NCBI GenBank assembly: GCA_949317995.1
Contig: OX439048.1
Span: 67,337,375 to 67,401,374 of the forward strand
DNA length: 64,000 bases
DNA from: Acholoe squamosa
Taxonomy: Eukaryota > Annelida > Polychaeta > Phyllodocida > Polynoidae
Direction of reading: 5' to 3'
Shown in pieces: positions 55,651 to 64,000 of the stretch. The notes beneath the pieces were generated by a model. The model did no database searches, was not told where the DNA came from, and saw only the letters and a program-made list of their open reading frames with translations. The position numbers and the translations under genes are program-made. Each line of letters opens with the position of its first letter. The stretch's first letter is position 1.

Positions 55651-58600
55651 TCAAGTTATCTCATGATGTTTTTTCCTTTTTTTCTTTTTCATTTCTGGAA
55701 AAGGTATTTCGTTTCTTTTTCTTTTTTTCTTTGTTTTAGGTATACTATAGTGTCCATAAGCAAGAGATTTTATCCCACCATCACATAAATATCTTTTATC
55801 TTCAAAAGGAGAAAGAGAAATCTTATGTAAGGAAATGGTGTACACTTTATGTTTTAGACTTACTATATTACTGAATCGATCTTCTCTTATTTTATTTTCG
55901 AATAAGACTTTTTTAAAGTTACCATGTTTTATTTCTCGTATACAACTTTTTTTTATGCCTTTCACTTTTTTCTCTTCTTCCCCAGTTTCATAAAGAATAG
56001 AATACATTTTAGGTCTTAATGCTATAAATTCTTTTATTTTTTTCCCTCCTGTTTCATCTTTGAATTTTCCTAAAACTTTCATATTTTTAGAGGAAAATAA
56101 AGGATGGCTTTCTTTAAGATTAGAAAAATCAAAATAATTTTCTATATTTCTTATTTTTTCTAAGAAATTTTCATCTTTGATGTAATAAATGAATGAGTCT
56201 GTATCTGTGTACAATAATTGAATTATACTTTCTGAAAAAGCAGGTAACATGATATTGTAATGAAAATTAAACATCCATAATTTTGATAGTTCTAATACTG
56301 TAAATCCTATGTATATAGGTTTATTTAAAAGAATTCGTTCTTTGTTATATTGTATACCTAGGAAGTCTTTTTGGAAGATATGAAGTGATTTAAAATTTGG
56401 TTTTCTTATAAGTTTTTCACTTACTGAGGGATTAGAAGTTAATTTCATAGTTGATCTTTTCTTAACATTTTCCAATGTTTTCCCAAAAGTGCTATTAATT
56501 AAAAGCTTAAAAAATTCTTTGTCAAAAGAAGAAGTAGCTAAGGTTCTTTTTCTTGTATTAAAATTGATGTATGGTTTCATCCAATCTTTTTGTTTGAATG
56601 AAAGAACTCCATGTATTTTTTTAATTTTCATTCCTAGGTTTAGATATAGCTTTAAGTTACGGTAATGTATAACATAATTTTCCTTTTGATTTAAGTTACA
56701 TATCAATTTCTTTCCTCCTTTTTTATATGAAATTCCTATGTCTTTGAGTACTTGTTCAGCATAAGGAGATAAATCTTCCTTTTTTATTTCTAATTTTTCT
56801 GGTGCTAAAGGAAAAGAATTATGCCTATCATGAAGGTTTGCAGGATAAGATAGAGTTACCTCCATAATATAACCTGTCTCGTTATCGTCTGGAATGCTAC
56901 ATATTTCTAATTTATTTATTTCTTTTTTTTCTAACCATTTGAAATCAGAAATAGGTAAAAAATCTGCTAAACACTTTCCATACTAATTGTTGCAATCAAT
57001 ATAAAAAATATGTTCATCAGGTTCTTCTGCCACGGCAAACCTGTGAGAAACGTTGGTTATCCCTCCTCTTACACCTGTTTCTATGAAATTGTACATTTCT
57101 ATGTCCGAAAATAAATCTAATTTAACCCCAGTATATTTCAGCATGGCTTGATAACTTAAGCTTGGTGAAGTAAGAAAATGTGATGGATCTAATCCATAGT
57201 AATCTAAAGCCTTTTCTCTGAAAGATTCGAACACGTCACATAAAAGCAACACGTCTATTTTTAAATATTCTCTCAAATAATCTTTTAGGTTCTTGCATTT
57301 GAAAGCTTTGAACATAAAAAGAGCATGCTGGTAATCTTCGCTAGAAATGTGTTCTTTTGTTAAAGAAGAATAAAAATATTTTCTTGCAGGTAATTTTTTT
57401 TCTTTCAAAACACTCCATGAATTTATGTAATCATAACACATAACTCCTTTACGGATAACATAAGGTAATAATTTTTTATCTTTTAAATGCTTCTTTGTTT
57501 CATAGAGACCTCAGTTCCTTTTTCATTCATAAGATTTGCTAATTTAGCTAAAGAAGTAGGAAGAAATTGAAAAGAATCTATGAAACGAAAATTCTCAAAA
57601 CTTAAAGTCAAAAATTTTTCGGACGATTTTGCTATTACAGATATATTTTTCTCGTCCACATATTTATACAATTTTTGAATAAGAAAATGAGTGTCATAGT
57701 TCATGCTATTGTGAATAACTATAGGTATTTTTATTTTATACATCCTTAAAGACGTATAAGTAAGATTACATCTGTTACAAGCATAGTTTATATCTCTCCC
57801 TTTACCTTCTCGCCCTATATGAGAATGATCTAAAACTTTACGTATACCTTTACGAGTCAATGAAACCCCACAAATGTAACATTTTCTCTGCTTAGCTACA
57901 TGAGAAATATCCTGAGGAGTTAATTTCATAGGTTCTCTTTTATGGTGTAAAATATAAGATATTTCAGCTCTTTTTTGATATAAATAAGAGACAAAATTTG
58001 ATATGACATTTTTTCCTACATATATAAAAGGATCTTGATTGTATTCTTTATATTTTGACACCATTATAGCACCGAAAGCATTTAATTTATGTTCGCGTTC
58101 ACATAAAGATTTACCTTTATAAATTGGTTCTTTCATTTTATAATTATAACATTCAAAATCTGCATAAATGATAAAAGGACTTTTCACTTTATTTTTGAAA
58201 TCTGTAAAATTAAGATGTGAACCTGTAGGTGGCATATAGTATCCTTGTCCTACGTAAGGATTTTTATTACAATTCTGAGTTATGTGGGACTTATATTTTT
58301 TTTCTGAGCAAAAAGATATCAAGCATTTGTAACAAAAATATCTAGTTTTTTTTCCAAAAAAAAGGTCTTATAAACTTATGTAAATTCCTAATCAAATAGT
58401 AGTGATCATCATATAATAATAAATCAACACGTCTTCCTTCAGAAACAGAAGTCGAATTAGTAGAAATATACATAGGGAAAGGTTGAATTATCTTTTGCTC
58501 TGTTTCTAACATACCAAATACATTTATTGTTAAATTGTTCTTTTTTTCAAAATGTGATTTTTCATTTAATTTCACAGGAAAAGTAATAAAAGAAAGATTC

Positions 58601-59172
58601 AATTCATTTAAAAAAATATCATAAGATTTTGCTAAATTTGAATTATTTGTTACTTTATGTAGACCAGCTAAAACAAAATAAAGAAAGCATTTATTACCAG
58701 TTCCTTTTATATTTAAAATCGATTTTTTTTTGTCTATTAAGTCTTTAGTCTTTTGTGTTTCTTTTCCTCCTAAAGGGTTATATTTAAAAATTGAAATTCT
58801 AAGAACTTTGATTTTTTTAAGAAACCATCATGATCCCATGTGAAGGAAAGAATAAAAATATCCTAATATAACAGAAAAACTAGACCTAATTGTTTCTTCT
58901 AAATTTAAAGAATCAAAACCGAATTGAACCGGACTCAAAAACCATGGTTCTATTTGAAAATATTCACTAGTTTCTAAGTTATATTTTCCTAAAATAACGC
59001 AAAATCCTATCTGAAATTTAACTCCACCTTCTTCTTTCTTTACTTTTAATATTTTTTTTTTCATTTTTTTTAAATTTTTGAACAGAAATAAATCAGGATC
59101 ATATTTTAAAGAATTAGGAATGATATCATATTCTGTGATAAGATTTTTTAATGCTCTACGACGATAAATCAT
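55651..59172 (-). pseudogene. polB: Family B DNA polymerase, protein-primed type; four breaks
   Basis: Order along the gene: N-terminal region (FQIGFCVIL, NKCFLYFVLAGLH), Cys-pair zinc motif (FCYKC), Exo I FIIYADFECYN, HNH-like zinc part (CYICGVSL, LDHSH, CNRCN), Exo II IVIHNSMNYDTHFL, Exo III YLREYLKIDVLLLCDVF, motif A YIDCNN, motif B KLLINSTFGKT, motif C YTDTDS, KGIKK, and SLAYGHY. A basic tail looks nuclear-targeting. Breaks: TGA 58830-58828; a +1 shift at the T8/A8 runs 58346-58363; a -1 shift near 57500-57515; TAG 56985-56983 inside motif A. ATG 59172 overlaps the upstream stop by one base (TAATG). Ancestrally the replicase; this copy cannot encode it in one frame. Confidence 0.92.
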
Positions 59173-60101
59173 TAGACTATCGGTCTGAAATGTAAAACCA
59201 AAAACACTGTTCTGTATTCAAATTTAACAAGATCTCCTAAGTCATCACAGACAGTTATTTGAATTTCTTGTATTTCATTTCTTTTAAGTTTTTTATAATA
59301 TGGAGTAACAAAAACTTCTGTTATGTCATCACCGAAGCTTCCTGTGCATCTTATTGTTCTTAAAAGTGGAACTTGTTTGTTTCCTACTACTTCATTACAA
59401 ACTATATTGCTATATATATAAATATTAGATGCTATGTAATGCAAATTAGGAACCCCACCCGCTATGAAATTTTCATATTCATTTGGTCCTAAATTTGATG
59501 CTATTTTTTTATATTCTTCAAAATTTTCTAAAGGAGGTCCCATGAAAGACACAGTGTTTCCTTCTTTTTTCTCAGCTTTTTCATGTAAATCTAATCTTAA
59601 CAAAGAAGACAAATCAGAAGAAAAAGTTACTACGTCTCCTTTTCGTACTTTAAGAATAGGTTTTAAATTTTGTGGTTCTATTTTCATAAAAGGTTTTCGC
59701 ACTTTTTTAAAGAAAACATCATCAGGATAAATATCATTTTTTTCTAAAACAGAATTTATAGTTCCAATAAGGTTATTAATAGAATTATAATTTCCATAAG
59801 GAATTCTTTCTATTATGAACCTTTTCTCCAGGGTAACATCACTTGCAGAATTTGCTATGAACACATTTTTTTTAAATTTAAAAAAATTTCTTTCCACTAT
59901 AATAGTTCTGTTTCGTTCTGGTCTTTCAGGAAAATTATACCAAGAAATAGGTATATTAACTTCCACCACTCCAACCTCCCATTCCCCTTTCAATGTAATA
60001 GTTGAAGGTAAATTCACATAATAAGAACTTGTTTTGTTTTCCCTAGAAGGGTGAATAGTATTAGAAGGTAAATTGACGTAAAAAGGAGAGGAAATTGACA
60101 T
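59172..60101 (-). CDS. Penton-like / minor capsid protein
   Basis: 309 aa. The N terminus SPFYVNLPSNTIHPSRENKT is followed by a repeat of the motif (YYVNLPSTITLKG) and WEVGVVEVNIPISWYNF; this 'FYV-LPSN...WEVG..E...P..WYN' pattern recurs in proteins of related elements in animal genomes. Composition suggests a beta-rich fold, and a minor capsid or penton role is inferred, not shown. Frame intact; the polymerase start overlaps its stop codon. Confidence 0.72.
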   Translation of the reverse strand: MSISSPFYVNLPSNTIHPSRENKTSSYYVNLPSTITLKGEWEVGVVEVNIPISWYNFPERPERNRTIIVERNFFKFKKNVFIANSASDVTLEKRFIIERIPYGNYNSINNLIGTINSVLEKNDIYPDDVFFKKVRKPFMKIEPQNLKPILKVRKGDVVTFSSDLSSLLRLDLHEKAEKKEGNTVSFMGPPLENFEEYKKIASNLGPNEYENFIAGGVPNLHYIASNIYIYSNIVCNEVVGNKQVPLLRTIRCTGSFGDDITEVFVTPYYKKLKRNEIQEIQITVCDDLGDLVKFEYRTVFLVLHFRPIV

Positions 60102-60203
60102 TCTTTAATTTTTACTTATATGATATATACTTTTTTGATTATCTCAAAGAAATTAAATTATATATAACATCATAACATAACACTGTCATTTTTTTTAACA
60201 TTT

Positions 60204-61021
60204 TTATTTTCGTAAAGCCATTTTAGGTAACTTATCTTTCTTCAAGGAAGAGCATGATTCTGATTTTTTTGATAACCATAATAATATATCTTTTTCATAC
60301 CTATATATTGGCTTCTTTTCAAACCATTTAACATCACAATATTTACACTTTTTTATTTTATGATTCTTTTCATATAAAAAAAATTCTAAACATTTTACAT
60401 GAACAGGTTGCATGCAACAATGAATGTAAGTAACATATGTGCTGTTAGAAGAAATTATTAGCTCTGAAGAACAAAGTTTACAACACATATAAAGAATAGA
60501 CATTTTATGTTCTTTTTTTCTCATTTGATCTCTTATTTTTTTCTTCAAAGGACTTAAAACATAATCATTAGGATTAACATTCAAGTAATGTTTTTTGTGA
60601 GCAGGTTTCATCAATTCTATTACATCTTCAAAATATGCAGTTTCTAAAATAAAACATGAAAAATCCTTTATTCTAAAATAAAAATCTGTATATTTTAAAA
60701 AAATACAACACATTTTAATAATTCTAGGCAATAACATGACATCAGATAAAACAATCTTCATTATTTCTTCTAAAAGATATGAAGACTGAAAGAAATCAGA
60801 AAAAAGCATAAAGCTTCTGCTCTTATTTCTTTTAAAGATGAAAATGGCTGAATCAAAGAAAGCGCTGTAAATATATGTTTAGCTTCTGTTACACTCATAT
60901 AATTCTGAACAGGGAAACTGACATCTATTAAATCATTTATTTTACCACCAGTGAAAGTCATCATAGCTTCTAAGTAATAAACACGACTTAAAAGCAAAGC
61001 AACATTAACTTTAATTGTCAT
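60204..61021 (-). pseudogene. RING-like zinc-finger protein A, frame break at T6
   Basis: ATG 61021 opens 83 codons (VQNYMSVTEAKHIFTALSLI) in one frame; the -1 frame from 60809 continues with a hydrophobic helical part and a Cys/His region: CCKLCSSEL, YIHCCMQPVHVKC, KKCKYCDVKW. C-x2-C...C...H-x2-C...C-x2-C resembles a RING or related treble-clef finger, so ubiquitin-ligase activity is possible. The neighbour at 61298-62142 has the same layout and breaks at the equivalent place. The break lies at the six-base homopolymer 60800-60805. Confidence 0.6.
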
Positions 61022-61297
61022 CTTTCATATCAGCAATTTTTTTTCTGATATAACTTCAACCCTTATTCAACAAATATGGTAAAGGTATAATAATATAAAT
61101 ACATATCATCTTCAAAAGACTTTATATATCAAAACTTGTTTGATAAATATGGTACAAAATGTTCTGTTTCAAGGTTCTTAACCTGAAATGTTACAGTGCC
61201 TGACTAAACACCGAACTTACAGGTTATATACTCTTATGTGATAAAGGATACATGATAGAAGTGATCACACAGTAGTTTTTTACATATTTTTTAAACT

Positions 61298-62142
61298 TCA
61301 ATAATAATGTAATGCATTTTTTATAGTTTTTTTTCTTAAGCTTCTGAATTTTTTTCTTAGCCATGTACAAAATTCAGGACTACATAAAGGCTTTGCTTTT
61401 TTCCATTTCATGCAACAATCATAACATGCTATACCTTTTCGATAATTAGTACTATATGAAGCAAACTTAAAACTACTGTAGCATTTATAATCAACTGGAC
61501 AAGCACAACACAGCATATATGTTACTCTCAATGTTCTAATTTTTTTTTTTTTATCAAAAGTATGATATTTTCCACACCCTCCGCAGCGATACTTGACAAT
61601 TTCTGCATTAAGGTCTAAATCTTGTAACATATCAGTTATTTTATTTTGTAGTTCATTATCCGAATAACAAAGATAATCACAATAAGCAGATATGCTGTGT
61701 TTTGTACAAAGCAAATCGTCTAATATGTCAGAATGACTAACTTTTAGAAGATCTGAAGCAAACCAAAATAATTTTCTACTGCTTATATGAAACATAGTTC
61801 CACAATAAACATAAACTTTCAATGCTTTCCCTATTTCTTTGATTTTTTTCGTAGTCCTTTCATATATATAATTAAACAAAAAATCTGACTGAAAAAAGAA
61901 GCAAAAAATGCTATAGATTCTATGTTTTTGATTTCATTTAAACGTTCATAACAAGCTTTCTTTGATGAAATATTTAAGAAGGAAATGTATAAAAAACATT
62001 TCGATACAGACAACAATGTATGTGCAGGTATTTCAATGTTCAATCTTTCCATCAAAGGTTCACCATAAAAATTGAAATAGCTTTTGAAGTATAAACTTCT
62101 CAATGAAAGTAAAAAAAAGTTCAAGTAGAGTTGCTTTTCCAT
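61298..62142 (-). pseudogene. RING-like zinc-finger protein B, frame break at T6
   Basis: ATG 62142 opens 103 codons (IPAHTLLSVSKCFLYISFLN); the -1 frame, used from about 61905 on, encodes a hydrophobic helical part and RCGGCGKYHTF, YMLCCACPVDYKC and IACYDCCMKWKK. Similarity to protein A runs across the break (P-x-x-x-x-x-SV, L-EI, FF--FFQS), so the two are tandem paralogs. The break is at the homopolymer 61903-61908, with a second T6 run just after it. Confidence 0.6.
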
Positions 62143-62308
62143 CTTGAACCTATAAAAACAAGACGGATTATTTTAAAATAAACATTGAAATTCTTGTATG
62201 TCATTTTTATACTACATGTTTATGATATAGGCTGCACACATATTCAAATACAATATCAACATAAAAGTAACTTTCCTTGAAGCTTATGCTTTATTTCTTT
62301 TGAATTAT

Positions 62309-63307
62309 TTAATCCAAATGTGTTGACGAAATATGCTGAATCAGAAGGAGAGGGGAGCCAAAAAGTTTCAAACAATAACGGCATGACATCATGCTCTTTT
62401 TTTGTGCAGTGAAGTACACTCCCCCTCCAAAGAACAGCTCGTCAGTGCATATTTCACAAGTGATTTTTTTACATATTTTTGTTCTTGTTTTCGTAGGAAC
62501 TTTTGTCATCAGCTTCATGAGAAGTGATCCTGTCTCTGTGTCTTTCTTTTGAGGGAAGACGACAGAAACAGGCAAGCGAGACAGAATTAAACGTTGAAGG
62601 TAGTCTCTCGTTTTAGCCTGTTGCATAGATTCAGAAAAAGGCTCAGTGACAGCACATGGAATGTCATTGACAACTTCGTCTGAACTTTTATCAGGAAAAG
62701 TGATGTTGTTGTCGTCTTTTACGACAACTTCACTAGGAACTAAGTTACCATCTTGGATAACAGCAACTTCTTTGCCAGCAACGTTAACTTCGTTACTGTC
62801 AATAATTTCGTCCTTGTCCCCTTCGAGAATAACTTCAACTTCACGGTGACTGTAGTGGTCATTGTTGTCTTCAACACCACTAATTTCCTCGTAGTCAACG
62901 TGAAGTTCATTGTTATCTTCTAAGGAGACAACTTCATTTACAACTTGATAGTCATCTTTTGTCAACTCAAGTCCAGAAATCTGAATAGCTTCTTCTAGTA
63001 AATCTAAAGAAGCTGGATCATAGTCGCTTTTGTAAAGCTCTGAAAGTTTTTTTTTCTTTACTAGTGGAGGCATAGCCTCCAGATCTTCTTCTTTTGAAAT
63101 CATTCTTTTAGTAGAATTAGCTCGACTCGGTCTTACAAGAAGAGGCATTTCCTCTTCAGGCTTCTGAAGAGAAGATGTTTCTTGTACATCATGAACATTT
63201 TTAGCAAATTTTGTTCCTTGAAAAAATTTGTTGTTAAACTTGGACAAAATAGGTTCTGGCTCTTGATTTTTAATTAAAGGACTTCTGACGAGGATATCAC
63301 GTTCCAT
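62309..63307 (-). CDS. Acidic protein with C-terminal C2H2-like finger
   Basis: 332 aa. Long Asp/Glu-rich middle with a repeated V-x-E-x-x-D/E pattern, basic stretch KKKKLSELYK near residue 85, and a C-terminal zinc-binding part: CKKITCEICTDELFFGGG, then CRYCLKLFGSPLLLIQHISSTH matching C-x2-C-x12-H-x4-H. Nuclear regulatory protein is plausible. Base composition is richer in GC than its neighbours (for example more C-ending codons), hinting at a separate origin. Frame intact, ATG 63307. Confidence 0.72.
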   Translation of the reverse strand: MERDILVRSPLIKNQEPEPILSKFNNKFFQGTKFAKNVHDVQETSSLQKPEEEMPLLVRPSRANSTKRMISKEEDLEAMPPLVKKKKLSELYKSDYDPASLDLLEEAIQISGLELTKDDYQVVNEVVSLEDNNELHVDYEEISGVEDNNDHYSHREVEVILEGDKDEIIDSNEVNVAGKEVAVIQDGNLVPSEVVVKDDNNITFPDKSSDEVVNDIPCAVTEPFSESMQQAKTRDYLQRLILSRLPVSVVFPQKKDTETGSLLMKLMTKVPTKTRTKICKKITCEICTDELFFGGGVYFTAQKKSMMSCRYCLKLFGSPLLLIQHISSTHLD

Positions 63308-63418
63308 CTGTAGGTAATAAATAAAATAAAATTCATAACTAAAATTTTTAAGTCAAAAAGTTAAGTATAAAAAATAAAATGTCATACTTAAACATGCTAT
63401 GCAACTTTTATATAATAT

Positions 63419-64000
63419 TTATTTCATTATTTTTGATTTTTTTGGTTTACAGTTTTTAGGACCTCTTCTGTCTTTAGTACACCTGAGAATAGCTGCAGAA
63501 CAATGTTGAGGACATTTGGCACATTTCTCTATATTTTCAGGTAACATATTAGTTTGTAAGACAATTAAATGCTTATATATTCTATCACATACTTTAAAAG
63601 AAGATTCTAAGTTAGCCCTACACTGTTCTAGCTGTTCTTTAAATAGGTTAGCAAAAGGTGAAAATTCTCGTAAAGAATTTACTTTATCGTCGACATCTAT
63701 TTCTATTTTTTTCTTATGATTCGTTTCTTCATTTTTTTTTAATTTTTTATTTATCGAACCCTGCTCTTCACTTTCTGAATCGCTCTCAGACAATTCTAAA
63801 TCTTCTTTTAAAAAATTAAATTCAGGATCAGAAGAACTTTCTTGAGAAACGCTTCGTTTAGGTTTAACAGATTTAGATTTTCTCTTTTTTCTTTCTATGT
63901 CTAAAGATTTCGAATCATTATCCTCATTTTCACTAGAATCTGTCAAATTCTCTTCACTGAAAACATTATCAGAAGGTGGTAATATTTTTTTATTCTTTTT
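63419..64000 (-). CDS. Unknown Ser/Lys/Glu-rich protein, 5' end outside window
   Basis: The frame is open from the window edge to 63419. Acidic-basic low-complexity part (KKRKSKSVKPKRSVSQESSS), then a compact region with LREFSPFANLFKEQLEQCRA and a Cys-rich end (KCAKCPQHCSAAILRC) before a basic tail. The Cys pattern may bind zinc. No start codon in the visible part. Confidence 0.6.
   Translation of the reverse strand, partial: KKNKKILPPSDNVFSEENLTDSSENEDNDSKSLDIERKKRKSKSVKPKRSVSQESSSDPEFNFLKEDLELSESDSESEEQGSINKKLKKNEETNHKKKIEIDVDDKVNSLREFSPFANLFKEQLEQCRANLESSFKVCDRIYKHLIVLQTNMLPENIEKCAKCPQHCSAAILRCTKDRRGPKNCKPKKSKIMK

Larger units (their letters stand above)
43298..64000 (-). mobile_element. 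DNA-virus-like element with PolB, capsid and adenain-type protease (incomplete)
   Basis: AT-rich DNA whose recognisable genes are all on the minus strand and closely packed. Family B DNA polymerase of the protein-primed type, an adenovirus-type protease, a candidate capsid protein, a penton-like protein and a basic core-like protein together point to the adenovirus/Polinton/adintovirus side of the double-stranded DNA viruses. Several genes are interrupted, so this is probably an integrated, decaying copy. The left boundary is set at the satellite junction and hairpin; it could instead lie nearer 44300. The right end is outside the window. No integrase, packaging ATPase or terminal repeat is visible. 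Confidence 0.8.

Noticed and set aside
43298-64000. Alternative genetic code with stop reassignment
   Set aside because: TAA, TAG and TGA all occur in frame within genes and all also end genes; frame shifts occur too, so decay fits better.

Overview
The window is eukaryotic, most likely from an invertebrate animal. It has no ordinary host protein-coding gene that I can recognise. It is built from two Ty3/gypsy-type LTR retroelements, a large AC-rich satellite with higher-order structure, a little unique non-coding DNA, and about 20.7 kb of AT-rich, gene-dense DNA of a DNA virus or Maverick/Polinton-like element. The species cannot be named from the sequence.

Layout. 1-6804: 5' part of a gypsy-type element on the minus strand (LTR, tRNA primer site, Gag, protease, RT-RNase H, start of integrase), with a few breaking mutations; its left part lies outside the window. 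6805-12337: non-coding DNA with a tRNA-like SINE, a 72-bp hairpin element, other inverted repeats and a family of short palindromes. 12338-25262: satellite array (units of about 60-70 bp) with kilobase duplications; five copies of a 72-bp hairpin and blocks of an unrelated ~45-bp minisatellite are embedded in it. 25263-42342: a 17-kb plus-strand LTR element inserted in the satellite, with intact Gag, protease-RT-RNase H and integrase frames, a broken envelope-like gene resembling the F-protein type of errantiviruses, splice signals and an Arg-rich accessory frame; its LTRs differ at about ten positions. 42343-43297: the satellite resumes. 43298-64000: after a perfect 23-bp-arm hairpin, the virus-like region begins, with every recognised gene on the minus strand, and runs off the window.

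The virus-like region carries a protein-primed-type family B DNA polymerase (four breaks), a candidate capsid protein of the F54H12.2-like family (one in-frame stop), an adenovirus-type cysteine protease, a penton/minor-capsid-like protein, two basic core-like proteins, a PC4-like protein, several zinc-finger proteins (two are paralogs), a tandem death-domain protein, one dUTPase and one catalytically degenerate dUTPase homolog, and a DUF5662-like protein. The replication and capsid genes form a module (about 50.0-60.1 kb) of tightly packed or overlapping genes, flanked by accessory genes probably aimed at host nucleotide pools, ubiquitin signalling or cell death. No packaging ATPase or integrase is visible, but the element is incomplete here. 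Frame breaks fall repeatedly in A/T homopolymers and usually in the -1 direction, so each could be real decay, sequencing error or slippage; in-frame stops in polymerase and capsid genes favour decay for this copy.
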